NCBI GenBank assembly: GCA_016201275.1
Contig: JACQDB010000138.1
Location: 140,232 to 204,231, forward strand
Origin: Acidobacteriota bacterium
GTDB lineage: Bacteria; Acidobacteriota; Blastocatellia; UBA7656
DNA length: 64,000 nucleotides
Direction of reading: 5' to 3'
In this document: piece after piece, positions 36,474 through 46,331 of the stretch
Layout of the letters: each line of letters starts with the position of its first letter
How positions within the stretch are numbered: the stretch's first letter is position 1
Notes under the pieces: model-generated
Seen by the model: only the letters and a program-made list of their open reading frames with translations
Databases searched by the model: none
What the model was told of the DNA's origin: nothing
Translations under genes and position numbers: made by a program

Positions 36474-37418
36474 ATGACAACCACTGTGACACAATCAAGA
36501 AGTTTGCTTGCCGGACCGCTCGATGATCCGCTGAAGGAGCAGCGAACATGGTCAGTGGATGAAGCCTACGCGTATTGCGAAAAGCTGGCGCGTTCGCACT
36601 ATGAAAATTTCCCTGTCGGTTCGGTGCTGGTTCCGAAACCCTTGCGAAAGTTTTTTTATGCGATTTATGCGTTCGCCAGAATCTCGGATGACTTCGCCGA
36701 TGAAGGTTACGATGCAGGCTACAGCGAAGCCGAGCGACTGGAACTGTTGGACGAATGGCGCGAGATGCTTGCCGAAGCTTTTGCCGGTCGCGCCCGTCAT
36801 CCGGTCTTCGTAGCGCTGGCCGACACTCAGGCGCAATGCCATCTGCCGCTTGATCTGTTTGAAGATTTGCTGTCGGCCTTTCGGCAGGATGTAGTCAAAC
36901 GGCGCTATGCAAATTTTGATGAACTGCTTGATTACTGTCGGCGTTCGGCAAATCCGATTGGCCGTTTGATCTTGCTGTTGTTCGGCCATCGTGATGAACA
37001 ACTGCATCAACAATCGGACGCCATCTGCACGGCTTTGCAACTCGCCAATCACTGGCAGGACGTGGCGGTTGATGTGCAAAAAGACCGTGTTTATCTGCCA
37101 CTTGATGATTTGCAAAAGTATGGCTTGAGCGTTGCACAGTTGTTTGAAAAATCGCGGTCAACAAACTTTCAAAGCCTCATGAAATTTGAAGTCGAAAGGG
37201 CGCGGCAACTCTTCACACGCGGCAAACCCTTATGCACGGCTGTCAAAGGGCGGCTCGGTCTGGAACTGCGAGTCGTGTGGCTGGGCGGTTGGCGCATCCT
37301 CGACGGCATTGAAGAAAATGCTTACGACGTGTTCAACCATCGCCCTGTGATTAGGCGAAAAGATAAAATCAACCTGCTGATAAAAGCTCTGCGAAAGGGG
37401 GCGTTTCGACGTTTGTAA
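36474..37418 (+). CDS. hpnC: Hydroxysqualene synthase HpnC
   Basis: A 314-residue squalene/phytoene-synthase-fold enzyme from ATG 36474. In the three-step HpnCDE route it converts presqualene diphosphate to hydroxysqualene. The first Asp-rich motif is FARISDDFADE and the second is ALQLANHWQDVAVDVQKDRVY; the conserved SxNPIGRLIL stretch (RRSANPIGRLILLLFG) lies between. The stop overlaps the hpnD start by one base (TAATG), so the two are coupled. Confidence 0.93.
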   Translation: MTTTVTQSRSLLAGPLDDPLKEQRTWSVDEAYAYCEKLARSHYENFPVGSVLVPKPLRKFFYAIYAFARISDDFADEGYDAGYSEAERLELLDEWREMLAEAFAGRARHPVFVALADTQAQCHLPLDLFEDLLSAFRQDVVKRRYANFDELLDYCRRSANPIGRLILLLFGHRDEQLHQQSDAICTALQLANHWQDVAVDVQKDRVYLPLDDLQKYGLSVAQLFEKSRSTNFQSLMKFEVERARQLFTRGKPLCTAVKGRLGLELRVVWLGGWRILDGIEENAYDVFNHRPVIRRKDKINLLIKALRKGAFRRL

Positions 37419-38287
37419 TGGCTGCCGATTCCGCACTCTCTCGCCTCCTCAGCGCTCCCAATCGTTTGCGAAAAGCGATAGGCTCGAACTTTTATTACTC
37501 GTTCCTGTTTCTGCCTGCCTCGAAACGCAAAGCCATCACCAATGTTTATAGCTTTGCCCGCATACTCGATGACATCGTGGACAACGACTTGACCGGGCGC
37601 GACCCACAGGCCGAATTGCAATACTGGCGCGATGAAGTGGAGTTGTGTTATCTGGGGCAACCTTCGACCGCCTTTGGCGAAGAGTTGATGATGACCATTG
37701 ATGAATTCGATTTGCCCAAACAACCCTTGCTGGATTTGATCGAAGGCATGGAGATGGATTTGCAGTGGTCGAGTTATCAAACCTTTTCGGATTTGCGCGA
37801 ATATTGTTATCGAGCGGCGTCGGCGGTCGGGCTGATTTGCATAGAAATTTTCGGCTACGATTCGCCGCGCACCCGCGAATACGCCGTCAATCTGGGCTTG
37901 GCTTTGCAACTCACCAACATCCTGCGTGATTTGCAGGAAGACGCGGCGCGCGGCAGAGTCTATATACCACTCGAAGATTTGGAGCGCTTCGGTTATTCCG
38001 AACAGGATTTGAAGGCCAATGTTTACAACGCGCCGTTCATTGATTTAATGAAGTACCAATACAAACGCGCCAATTATTATTTCGAGCGCGCTGCCGCCGT
38101 GCTGCCCGAACAAGACCGTGCAGCGATGGTAGCGGCGGAAATCATGGGCGGCATTTATCACGAATTGCTGGAAAAAATTGGCGACGTGCAGTTCGATGTG
38201 TTCCGCAATCGCGTAGCGGTTTCCAAAATGCAACGCCTGAAAATCGCTGTGAAAATCTGGTGGAAAACCCGCTTCGGGAAAACATAG
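37418..38287 (+). CDS. hpnD: Presqualene diphosphate synthase HpnD
   Basis: Joins two farnesyl diphosphates into presqualene diphosphate. The 289-residue protein has NFYYSFLFLPASKRKAI-type start, Asp-rich motif VYSFARILDDIVDNDL, the central LREYCYRAASAVGLICIEIFG and the second motif ALQLTNILRDLQEDAARGRVY. It shares the all-alpha fold of HpnC, and its coupled position and the FAD enzyme downstream make the assignment firm. Confidence 0.93.
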   Translation: MAADSALSRLLSAPNRLRKAIGSNFYYSFLFLPASKRKAITNVYSFARILDDIVDNDLTGRDPQAELQYWRDEVELCYLGQPSTAFGEELMMTIDEFDLPKQPLLDLIEGMEMDLQWSSYQTFSDLREYCYRAASAVGLICIEIFGYDSPRTREYAVNLGLALQLTNILRDLQEDAARGRVYIPLEDLERFGYSEQDLKANVYNAPFIDLMKYQYKRANYYFERAAAVLPEQDRAAMVAAEIMGGIYHELLEKIGDVQFDVFRNRVAVSKMQRLKIAVKIWWKTRFGKT

Positions 38288-38306
38288 AGAGAGGCAGGAA
38301 ACCAAT

Positions 38307-39629
38307 TTGTCCAAGCGTGTGGTCATCATCGGAGGCGGTTTTGCGGGGCTGGCGGCAGGCGTTGACCTCAGCGAACGCGGCTATGACGTGCAACTGCTCG
38401 AACGTCGCAATCATCTGGGCGGACGCGCTTATTCGTTCGCGGACGCGCAGACCGGCGACACCGTAGATAATGGGCAACACCTGTTCATGGGCTGTTACGT
38501 TCACACCATAGCCTTTCTGAAAAAGATTCACTGCCTGGACAAACTGAAATTTCAAACCCGCCCGCAGATAGATTTTCTCGACACCGAACACCTCTTCACA
38601 ACTTTTGATTGCCCACCCTTGCCTGCGCCATTTCATGTATTGGCGGGCTTGTTTCGCTTGCAGGGTTTGACCGTCGGCGACAAACTGCGCGCTCTGAATA
38701 TTGGCAAAGCGCTGCGCGGCAAAGCGGCAAAGAACGGCGCGTTGAGCGTGACCGAGTGGTTGAAAACTCTGCATCAATCGGCACGCATACGCGAACGCTT
38801 TTGGTATCCTATGGCTATTGCTACGTTGAATGAAAACCCCGACATCGCTTCTGCGAAGATGTTAAAGAAAGTGCTTCAGGAAGCCTTTGGTGCGGGGCGC
38901 GAGGCTTCCGCATTAGGGATTTCTAGCGTCGGTTTGAGCGAACTTTACACCGACGGCGCACAAGCATTCATCGAATCACGCGGCGGCAAAATTCATCTGC
39001 GCGCTCAAGTAGATAAGTTGTTGAGAAACGACGGCAAGGTGATAGCCGTTGCTTTGAAGAACGGCGAGAGGCTTGAAGCCGATTATGTCATCAGCGCTGT
39101 GCCGCCCAATGTGCTGGGCGAAATTTTGGATGAGGAAGCACGCCGAAACGAGTTTGCCTATCTGGAAAAGCTGCACTCTGCGCCTATCGTTTCGATCAAC
39201 CTGTGGTTCGACAAACCTGTAACTGACCGCGAATTCATTGGGCTTTTAGGCACTCGCGTGCAATGGTTGTTCAACAAAGATTTGCTGAATCCGCAGAAGC
39301 CGAAATCGAATCACCTCGCGCTGGTCATCAGCGCGGCGCACGATTATATGGCGCTGACTAAAACTCAACTGGTTGAACTGGCGCTCGCAGAACTGCATCA
39401 ACTGATTCCCGCAAGCCGCGAGGCAAACTTGCTGCACAGCACCATTGTCAAAGAGCGCGACGCGACGCTATCGCACACTGTCGCATCCGACGACTTGCGC
39501 CCACATCCGCAAACGTCATTAACAAATTTTTTCTTAGCCGGAGACTGGACGAATACCGGCTTACCGGCGACGATTGAAAGCGCCGTCTTGAGCGGCCACA
39601 CCGCCGCCGCATTGATTGCACGAAGTTGA
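38307..39629 (+). CDS. hpnE: Hydroxysqualene dehydroxylase HpnE
   Basis: FAD-dependent enzyme of 440 residues that reduces hydroxysqualene to squalene, completing the three-gene pathway. The TTG start at 38307 is behind GGCAGGAAACC. It begins with the dinucleotide-binding motif VVIIGGGFAGLAAGVDLSER and has LLERRNHLGGRAYSF and the C-terminal FLAGDWTNTGLPATIESAVLSG motifs. Squalene would feed hopanoid or sterol-like lipid synthesis, but no cyclase gene is in this window. Confidence 0.93.
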   Translation: MSKRVVIIGGGFAGLAAGVDLSERGYDVQLLERRNHLGGRAYSFADAQTGDTVDNGQHLFMGCYVHTIAFLKKIHCLDKLKFQTRPQIDFLDTEHLFTTFDCPPLPAPFHVLAGLFRLQGLTVGDKLRALNIGKALRGKAAKNGALSVTEWLKTLHQSARIRERFWYPMAIATLNENPDIASAKMLKKVLQEAFGAGREASALGISSVGLSELYTDGAQAFIESRGGKIHLRAQVDKLLRNDGKVIAVALKNGERLEADYVISAVPPNVLGEILDEEARRNEFAYLEKLHSAPIVSINLWFDKPVTDREFIGLLGTRVQWLFNKDLLNPQKPKSNHLALVISAAHDYMALTKTQLVELALAELHQLIPASREANLLHSTIVKERDATLSHTVASDDLRPHPQTSLTNFFLAGDWTNTGLPATIESAVLSGHTAAALIARS

Positions 39630-39643
39630 GCGAGAAAAAAATA

Positions 39644-39674
39644 TAGAGGCGGCATTTTGCAGACGCCGCCTCTA
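39644..39674. terminator. Perfect 10-bp hairpin between convergent genes
   Basis: TAGAGGCGGC (39644-39653) pairs with GCCGCCTCTA (39665-39674). It lies 15 bases past hpnE and before the convergent YjbQ gene. The stem is identical to the outer end of the 106-bp palindrome at 63657-63762. Confidence 0.6.
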
Positions 39675-39701
39675 GTTCATATCTTGTCAGGCAATCGTTT
39701 T

Positions 39702-40190
39702 TCAGATGCCGAAGACCTGCAAAAAAACCTTGCGTTGATTGGGGCCATCGAACTCGCTGAAGATGACGCGCTGCCATTTGCCCAGCACCAGTTTGCCTTC
39801 AGAAATCGGCACCGTCAGGCTATGCCCCAAAACCACGTTTCGTAGATGCGAATGGGCGTTGTTTTTATCGCAATCGGAACGCTCTGGATAGACGTTGTGT
39901 TGATAGTCGAGATTTTGCGGCACGACTTTTTCAATGATCGCTTTCATATCGGTCAACAAGGCGTCCTGCCATTCATTGATAAAAATTCCGGCGGTGGTGT
40001 GCAACACCGATACTTGAAGTTGCCCGTCGGCTACGCCCGTGGCTTCGACAAACGAACACACTTCGTCAGTCAGATTAATTAAATCGGTGCGCTCCGAGGT
40101 CTTGACTTCAATAGTTTTGGCAAACACCTTAACGGTTCCCTGATTGCGGTGAGTCGCAATCTCGCCTTCACGAGCGGTTATCGCTTCCAT
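39702..40190 (-). CDS. YjbQ family protein (UPF0047)
   Basis: A 162-residue protein with AGGAGAGAACCT before ATG 40190. Family landmarks are LQVSVLHTTAGIFINEW, the DCDKNNAHSHLRNVVLGHSL stretch and the end QRVIFSEFDGPNQRKVFLQV. UPF0047 members can hydrolyse or dephosphorylate thiamine phosphate in some organisms; the actual role here is not known. Confidence 0.85.
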   Translation of the reverse strand: MEAITAREGEIATHRNQGTVKVFAKTIEVKTSERTDLINLTDEVCSFVEATGVADGQLQVSVLHTTAGIFINEWQDALLTDMKAIIEKVVPQNLDYQHNVYPERSDCDKNNAHSHLRNVVLGHSLTVPISEGKLVLGKWQRVIFSEFDGPNQRKVFLQVFGI

Positions 40191-40310
40191 AGGTTCTCTC
40201 CTTAAATTTTAATGACTTGTTAATGCAGGCCAAAGTGTAACTTTGCCTTTCATCAATAGCAAATTAACAACGCCGGTCGCAACCGGCGAAGGGGCGCGCC
40301 AACGCTTCGC

Positions 40311-42716
40311 CTATTCGCCGAGCAATTGCTTGATCTGGGCTTCAAAGACGGCGCGTTCGGTGATGCCTTTATGCGTGAATCTTACGCGCCCCTGCTTATC
40401 AATCAACACCGCGACAGGCAAAGCTGAATCGTTGACTTTGAATAGTTCAGCGAGGCTCTGGTCGCCTACGGTCTGGGTGTAATTCATCGGGTGTTGTTTC
40501 AGGAAAGGCTTGACCTTGGCCGCGCCCTCTTCATCAAGCGACACGGCAACCATGTCAAAGCCTTGCTCTTTGTACTGCTTGGTCAAGTCGTTAAACATGG
40601 GAATTTCCGAAATACACGGCACGCACCAAGTCGCCCAGAAATCTATCAACACAACTTTGCCTTGCAGCGATGACAACTCCAGTTTGCCGCCTTCGACCAA
40701 ATTCAAAGCGACGTTGGGCGCGGCTTCAAACGTGCCGCCGATGTCGCCGTTTGATACGGCAATCGTGCCGGGCGCGGCATCGGTCGCAGGAGTTTTTTCG
40801 CCGCCTGAATTTTTCGCTATATCAGTTGCCGCAGGCGCAGAGCCTAGGCTTTTCAAACGGGCTAAAAATTTGTCGGGCTTCTCGAAGCCTTCCAAGCGCA
40901 GCGCAGAAAATTCATTACCTTTGGCGTCAAGAAAAACAATCGTCGGCACGCCTTTGATTTTGAATTGCTGGCGGGCGCGACCGGCTTCCGTATTCGGGTC
41001 GTCGCTGGTCAAATCCAATTTCAAGGTGACAAACTTCATCGCTTCCTGTTTCACATTGGCATCGGTGAAGGTCAATTCGTCAAGCTCTTTGCAGGGGATG
41101 CACCACGTCGCATAGGAATCAATGATGACGCCCTTGCCCTGTTTTTGCGCGTCGGCTACGGCCTGTTCGCTATAGGGTTGCCACTTGATGGTCTCTTCGA
41201 CTTTTTTCGGCAACGCGAAGAAGATGGCAAGCGCTGCTGCGCCTACGCCTATGGCGCGAAGAATCCAGGCGAAGGTATCAGGCTTGGTTTTTCCGGCTTC
41301 ATAAAAAATTAAATACAACGCCGCAAGCGCAAAGAACGCCACAAACACATACTTCGACCAGTTGCCCATCAGAGGATTCAGGAAGTACAGCGCCATACCG
41401 ATTAACACCAGGCCGAAGACTTTGCGAACCGTCACCATCCACAAGCCCGAACGCGGCATCGCTTTGATCGAACCGGAAAAAGTTCCCAGTATCAAAAACG
41501 GAAAACCCAGGCCAAGCGCCAGTACGAAGAACAACAGAAAGCCAAACACGGGGTCGCCGCGACGGCCTACTTCGACGAGAAGCGCAACCACGAAAGGGCC
41601 TATGCAGGGCGCGGCGACTATGCCCATCGTCAAACCCATCACCAGCGCGCCGAGCATACCGCTGGTTGATTGCGTAGAGTTATTGGCAAAGCGATTCAAG
41701 GATTCGGGGACTTTGAATTCATAGACGCCGAACATCGAAAGCGACAACGCTACCATCAACAAGGCAAGGCCGATTAATACATAAGGACTCTGCAAAGCGC
41801 CGCCGAACAAACCACCGCTCAGGGAGGCAATCACGCCCAACACGGAATAGGTCAGAGCCATTCCCAAGACATAAAGCGACGCCATCGCAAAGGTGCGTTT
41901 GAGGTTCGGCTTGCCTTGCGAGCCGCCGCCTTGATTGATGAAAAAGCTAATGGTGATAGGGATAATCGGATAGACGCAGGGCGTTAAGTTGAGCGCCAGG
42001 CCAGCGAAGAAAATGCCTACGAGGGTGACCAGCAAACCGCTTGCGGCAATCTTGTCGGCGATGGCATTTTGCGATTGGTCGTTGCCTTTGAACTGCGCCA
42101 ACGATGCCGCCGAGTCGTTTTTCTTATCGCCATTCATTGCCGCGACGACGGGCGTATCGTCAAGGGGTTGCGCGGCAGCTTGGGCAAACACTTCGGCGTT
42201 TGCAGGCTTGGCAGTTTGTGCAGCGGCAACGAAATTGACCGGAATTTCAACTTTCAAATTCGCTGGCGCAAGACATTGTTTATCATTGCAGGATTGCACC
42301 GTGACGGTCGCTTGAATGATTTTTGCGCCAAGTGGTAAATCTTTTTCGGCTTCGACATTGGCGACGATATAGATTTTGCCTTCGAGTACGGCAAGCTCTT
42401 TATCGGAAAACTCGAACTTCTTGAATTGCGGTTTCGGATATTTAGCGTCACTGATTTTCAATCCGGCGACAGGCTCGAATTTCACACTGGTGGCAATTAA
42501 AAAATCTTCTGTAGGCACACGAGCATTGATGTGATAACCCGATGCGACATCCAGAGCGATAGCAATCTTGAACTGGCTCGCAGGCTTTACCGCATCAGTC
42601 GAAACATAACCTTGCGCTTTGACCACCGCAGAACTGCTCTGCGCGAAAACCAACGGCGCAAGCGACAGCGCAATGACCATCAACAGTCCTGCACCAACCC
42701 ATAATCTTTTTTTCAT
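40311..42716 (-). CDS. dsbD: DsbD-type thiol:disulfide reductase fused to TlpA-like thioredoxin
   Basis: The 801-residue protein moves electrons from cytoplasmic thioredoxin across the membrane. It has a signal peptide, an N-terminal DsbD domain with the Cys pair in QSCNDKQC, eight membrane helices holding PCVYPIIP and APCIGPF, and a thioredoxin domain with SYATWCIPC near residue 537. A second thioredoxin-like domain with DFWATWCVPC at 692-701 follows at the C-terminus, which is not in the standard DsbD plan. It probably keeps envelope or cytochrome maturation thiols reduced. Confidence 0.9.
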   Translation of the reverse strand: MKKRLWVGAGLLMVIALSLAPLVFAQSSSAVVKAQGYVSTDAVKPASQFKIAIALDVASGYHINARVPTEDFLIATSVKFEPVAGLKISDAKYPKPQFKKFEFSDKELAVLEGKIYIVANVEAEKDLPLGAKIIQATVTVQSCNDKQCLAPANLKVEIPVNFVAAAQTAKPANAEVFAQAAAQPLDDTPVVAAMNGDKKNDSAASLAQFKGNDQSQNAIADKIAASGLLVTLVGIFFAGLALNLTPCVYPIIPITISFFINQGGGSQGKPNLKRTFAMASLYVLGMALTYSVLGVIASLSGGLFGGALQSPYVLIGLALLMVALSLSMFGVYEFKVPESLNRFANNSTQSTSGMLGALVMGLTMGIVAAPCIGPFVVALLVEVGRRGDPVFGFLLFFVLALGLGFPFLILGTFSGSIKAMPRSGLWMVTVRKVFGLVLIGMALYFLNPLMGNWSKYVFVAFFALAALYLIFYEAGKTKPDTFAWILRAIGVGAAALAIFFALPKKVEETIKWQPYSEQAVADAQKQGKGVIIDSYATWCIPCKELDELTFTDANVKQEAMKFVTLKLDLTSDDPNTEAGRARQQFKIKGVPTIVFLDAKGNEFSALRLEGFEKPDKFLARLKSLGSAPAATDIAKNSGGEKTPATDAAPGTIAVSNGDIGGTFEAAPNVALNLVEGGKLELSSLQGKVVLIDFWATWCVPCISEIPMFNDLTKQYKEQGFDMVAVSLDEEGAAKVKPFLKQHPMNYTQTVGDQSLAELFKVNDSALPVAVLIDKQGRVRFTHKGITERAVFEAQIKQLLGE

Positions 42717-42814
42717 GAATTCATCCTCAAAATCTCAATCGAAGAACCAAGACCGAACCGAAACCATTTCGTAAAATAAGATGCGGTAGCAACACTCTGG
42801 CGCGGAGGCGGAGT

Positions 42815-43054
42815 TCAAGAATGCCCTTCAATAAATGCCGCGACCGCCACTTGGCGTTGCGCCGCGAAACTCTTGCGATGAAGTTTGATGCGCTCGATCT
42901 CATAGAGCGTCTCTGCCGTCAAATAACTCTCGCCACAATGCGGACAGCTAACCACCGGCACATTTTCGATAACCAATAAATTTTCGCCCTTGCCATAGCT
43001 TTTGCTAACCTGGCGAATCCGCGCTCCGTCTATTCCACAATTGTCACAAATCAT
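42815..43054 (-). CDS. YgiT-type zinc-finger antitoxin-like protein
   Basis: A 79-residue protein with two CxxC pairs (MICDNCG and VSCPHCG), the YgiT/MqsA N-terminal zinc-ribbon, then a helical C-terminus. It lies 4 bases downstream of the DUF4258 gene. Such pairs behave as toxin-antitoxin modules in other genomes. The HTH of full MqsA proteins is lacking, so transcriptional repression is uncertain. Confidence 0.75.
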   Translation of the reverse strand: MICDNCGIDGARIRQVSKSYGKGENLLVIENVPVVSCPHCGESYLTAETLYEIERIKLHRKSFAAQRQVAVAAFIEGHS

Positions 43055-43058
43055 CCGC

Positions 43059-43361
43059 TTACTCGCTTTCGTTTTTGTACACCGTGATGACCACCAGCTT
43101 ACCGGTCAAACTCAGCTTGCCGACGACAATGATGTCATCATCGGTCAAAGATTTACCGCTGACCAGATACTTCCACTCACCGGACAGATTGTCTTTCTGA
43201 CGCTCGATAATTTCACCCGTAAGAATACCGCTTTCCACATCAAAAATTGAAAAGCCATCGTTATCCATTTCTTCTTCGGCGTGTAACGTCATGACATACT
43301 GTCGGGCGCGGATTTTCTCACGCATTCGTTTGAGCATCGCGTCGAACACAGATTGCTCCAC
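43059..43361 (-). CDS. DUF4258 family protein (putative toxin)
   Basis: A 100-residue protein with a helical start and the DUF4258 block HAEEEMDNDGFSIFD, then GEIIERQKD, KYLVSGKSLTDDDIIVV and the end VVITVYKN. The family is linked to the MqsR/RelE-like fold. The toxin-first order with a zinc-finger antitoxin four bases downstream supports a TA pair. Toxicity has not been shown from the sequence. Confidence 0.75.
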   Translation of the reverse strand: MEQSVFDAMLKRMREKIRARQYVMTLHAEEEMDNDGFSIFDVESGILTGEIIERQKDNLSGEWKYLVSGKSLTDDDIIVVGKLSLTGKLVVITVYKNESE

Positions 43362-43423
43362 AAGAAGATTTCAAGCCCAGCCAGAATAATAGCCAACCAG
43401 GAGGCTGCTGTCTTACCTCGTCG

Positions 43424-44533
43424 TCACTTAATCCAGCCGCCGCCGACTACCGCATCGCCATCGTAAAAGACCGCCGCTTGACCGGGCGTGATGGCCGCTT
43501 GCGCTTCATCGAAATCTACGCGAACCTCGCCGCCACTCATTGGCGTAATCGTTGCGGGCGCTTCAACGGCGCGATAACGTATGCGAACGCTGGCGCGCAC
43601 AGGTTCCGCAGGCGGCGCAATCGCTATCCAGTTCACGCCGTTAGCGATTAACGATTTGCCCAGCAATTCGTCTTTTTTGCCGACCACAAGTTGATGGCGC
43701 GGCACATCAATCTTCACCACATAAAGTGGGTCGGGCGCGGCTATGCCTATGCCTTTGCGTTGACCTATGGTGAAGCGGTGCAGGCCGCCGTGTTCGCCTA
43801 CGACTTGACCATCGCTTGTGGTGATTTTCCCTTCGACCATCGCCGGACTGTTTGCGGCATTCAAACCCATTTCGCTTTTCGCGTAATCTTCAACGAAGCT
43901 TGCGTAGTTGCCATCCGGCACGAAACAAATCTCCTGACTTTCAGGCTTTTCGGCAGTGTTGATGCCGAACTCTCTAGCCAGTTGACGAACCTCTGCTTTG
44001 GTCATATCGCCCAACGGAAAGACCGCCGCTGCCAGTTGTTTCTGCGTCATCTCGAACAAAAAATACGATTGATCTTTTGACAGGTCGCGGCCTTTAAGAA
44101 GTATATATCTGCGGCGCGCTTCGTTATATTCCACGCGAGCATAATGCCCGGTCGCCACTTGCGACGCCCCGACCTCTTGCGCGACCTTCACCAAACGGGC
44201 GAACTTCAATTTGGTATTGCACGACACACAGGGAATCGGCGTGCGCCCCGACAGATAATCTTCGACGAAGGGACGCACCACGGCGCGCTCGAATTCTTCT
44301 TCGAGATTCAACACATAAAACGGAAAGTTCATTTCGGTCGCCACCCGGCGCGCATCATAGACATCGTCCAATGAACAACAACGCGATGGTTGCGGCTCGC
44401 CATCGGGCGACAGTCTGCGGCGTTGATTCCACAATTGCATAGTGAAACCGACAACGCTGTGGCCTTGATTTTTTAGTATCGCGGAAGCTACCGAACTATC
44501 CACGCCGCCGCTCATGGCTACTGCTATGGTCAT
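43424..44533 (-). CDS. mnmA: tRNA 2-thiouridylase MnmA
   Basis: Adds sulphur to U34 of the tRNAs for Lys, Glu and Gln. The PP-loop is [17 protein letters not shown], and the two active Cys lie in [12 protein letters not shown] and [17 protein letters not shown]. Extra CC pairs occur near residue 50 (SRCCSLDD). The 369-residue length is normal. It lies just after the DUF4258/zinc-finger pair on the same strand. Confidence 0.96.
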   Translation of the reverse strand: MTIAVAMSGGVDSSVASAILKNQGHSVVGFTMQLWNQRRRLSPDGEPQPSRCCSLDDVYDARRVATEMNFPFYVLNLEEEFERAVVRPFVEDYLSGRTPIPCVSCNTKLKFARLVKVAQEVGASQVATGHYARVEYNEARRRYILLKGRDLSKDQSYFLFEMTQKQLAAAVFPLGDMTKAEVRQLAREFGINTAEKPESQEICFVPDGNYASFVEDYAKSEMGLNAANSPAMVEGKITTSDGQVVGEHGGLHRFTIGQRKGIGIAAPDPLYVVKIDVPRHQLVVGKKDELLGKSLIANGVNWIAIAPPAEPVRASVRIRYRAVEAPATITPMSGGEVRVDFDEAQAAITPGQAAVFYDGDAVVGGGWIK

Positions 44534-44653
44534 ACTTCTTTTATCCTCATTGGCTCGCTTGTAAGCCAGATGCTATCCTAGGCTGTGAACTATGTTTCTA
44601 TCTAAAACAGTAGATTATACACATTGAAGAAACGAAGGGCATAGCAGAGTTTT

Positions 44654-45103
44654 ATGAAATTTGTGAAAGTCATCACCAGCCTGGTCATTACTATTGTGGC
44701 TTTTTTTGCAGGCACAATGGCTACGAAATTAGCTGCCGCTTACGAAGTTGGCTCCTTCTCGCCCGATGCCAGATGGTGGTATGACTCCCTTGGGGAACAT
44801 AAAGAGAATCAGGTGCCATTCATTACCGCTTACAAACAAGGAAAAGCAGAAGCGCAAAGTGATGTAAAACAGGGAAACCTAAAATTAAAAGTAGGCGGTT
44901 GGCCATCACCACCTGAAGTTGAAGAAAAACGATTTTCGAACATTCATCAGAAATATGACATTGAATTGAATCGAATTACCGATTGTGGGATAACCGCAAA
45001 GTCACAAGGTTATTGGTTGGGCTATAACGAAGTAATGAAATCTGTCATTGAACAGCGCTATGGTGCTGGATTTCTTGAAAAAATCTCTTCAGAGGAAAAT
45101 TAG
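44654..45103 (+). CDS. Hypothetical exported or membrane-anchored protein
   Basis: A 149-residue protein that starts with a hydrophobic segment, [20 protein letters not shown], which is a signal peptide or N-terminal anchor. The rest is soluble and charged, with a Trp pair in [10 protein letters not shown]. No family is recognised. It lies 11 bases upstream of a CbbQ-type ATPase, so the two are probably co-transcribed, and its composition looks more AT-rich than its neighbours. Confidence 0.55.
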   Translation: MKFVKVITSLVITIVAFFAGTMATKLAAAYEVGSFSPDARWWYDSLGEHKENQVPFITAYKQGKAEAQSDVKQGNLKLKVGGWPSPPEVEEKRFSNIHQKYDIELNRITDCGITAKSQGYWLGYNEVMKSVIEQRYGAGFLEKISSEEN

Positions 45104-45114
45104 AAAAGCAGAAA

Positions 45115-45918
45115 ATGGAACAGCAAATCGAAAAGCATATCTTAAAGAAAGAGCCTTATTACTTGCCGGTCGGCAAGGAAGTGCAGTTGTTTGAAGCGGC
45201 TTACAAAGCCAAACTCCCGATCATGCTCAAAGGCCCGACGGGGTGCGGCAAGACGCGCTTCATCGAAAACATGGCTTGGCGTTTGAATCGTCCGCTCATC
45301 ACCGTAGCCTGTCACGAAGATCTGTCGGCGACCGATCTCGTAGGGCGTTTTCTGCTCGAAGGCGATGAAACCATATGGCACGACGGCCCCTTGACCACCG
45401 CCGTCAAACACGGCGCGATCTGTTATCTGGATGAAGTCGTAGAGGCGCGCAAAGACACGCTGGTGTTGATACATCCTTTGACCGATGACCGCCGCATTTT
45501 GCCTATCGAAAAACGCGGCACGATTTTGCAAGCGCCGGATGATTTTCTGTTGGTGGTCTCGTACAACCCCGGTTATCAAAGCGTGTTGAAAGATTTGAAG
45601 CAATCCACCCGGCAGCGCTTCGTGGCGATGGAGTTCGACTATCCGCCGCCGCAACTGGAAATCGAAATCGTCCGGCACGAAGGCGGCGTTGACGAACAAA
45701 CCGCACGCGATTTGGTGTTGATTGGCGAGAAGGTTCGCAATTTGAAAGGTCACGGTTTAGAGGAAGGCGTTTCAACGCGTTTGCTGGTTTATGCGGCGCA
45801 ATTAATCAGCAACGGCATCGCCCCGGAAATGGCCTGCACCGTCGCCATCAGTAGCCCGATTACCGATGATGCAGAGTTGCAACGCAGCATTCATGAAATT
45901 GTCACGACGGTGATCTAA
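45115..45918 (+). CDS. CbbQ/NirQ/NorQ-type AAA+ ATPase
   Basis: A 267-residue MoxR-like ATPase: Walker [14 protein letters not shown], Walker [14 protein letters not shown], sensor 1 [11 protein letters not shown] and the Arg finger [11 protein letters not shown]. CbbQ and NorQ activate partner enzymes such as RuBisCO or nitric-oxide reductase together with a VWA protein (CbbO/NorD). No VWA gene, RuBisCO or reductase is in the window. Its only neighbours are two small unknown genes, so the client is unclear. Confidence 0.85.
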   Translation: MEQQIEKHILKKEPYYLPVGKEVQLFEAAYKAKLPIMLKGPTGCGKTRFIENMAWRLNRPLITVACHEDLSATDLVGRFLLEGDETIWHDGPLTTAVKHGAICYLDEVVEARKDTLVLIHPLTDDRRILPIEKRGTILQAPDDFLLVVSYNPGYQSVLKDLKQSTRQRFVAMEFDYPPPQLEIEIVRHEGGVDEQTARDLVLIGEKVRNLKGHGLEEGVSTRLLVYAAQLISNGIAPEMACTVAISSPITDDAELQRSIHEIVTTVI

Positions 45919-46036
45919 TCGAAAAAAATTTATCCTGCAATTTGATTATTGTCCGTTGTCGCTCATCCGTTGTATGTTGTAAACAGGAATTGACGAAGAA
46001 CAACGCCGACGAGATGGCAGACAACGGACAAGGCTA

Positions 46037-46270
46037 ATGATGAGAGGGCAACAAGCATGGATCAGATTGCGAGGCACGCCTGACGACCCGGAATCGTTCG
46101 ACCTGGCAACCTGGAACGGACTGCGTTGGGAAATCCCGCGCCGCAATTCGTTGGGCGACATGATTTATATTCAAATCCCCGATTATATGGTCGCTGAAAC
46201 CATGCCACCATCCGCCGACCCGCAAAAAATTTATCGTGACCTGCCCACTAATGCCGAAGGCAAAAAGTAA
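46037..46270 (+). CDS. Small hypothetical protein
   Basis: A 77-residue soluble protein, MMRGQQAWIRLRGTPDDPES and onward, with a Trp-rich centre and a YIQIPDYM motif. It is read 118 bases after the CbbQ-type gene on the same strand. No family is recognised, and there is a weak ribosome site, so it could be spurious. Confidence 0.4.
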   Translation: MMRGQQAWIRLRGTPDDPESFDLATWNGLRWEIPRRNSLGDMIYIQIPDYMVAETMPPSADPQKIYRDLPTNAEGKK

Positions 46271-46331
46271 TTTTTTGTAATGCCCCAGTCGGTTTGAAGA
46301 TTGCTTGTGGTTTCGAAGCTTACCTTTGTCG

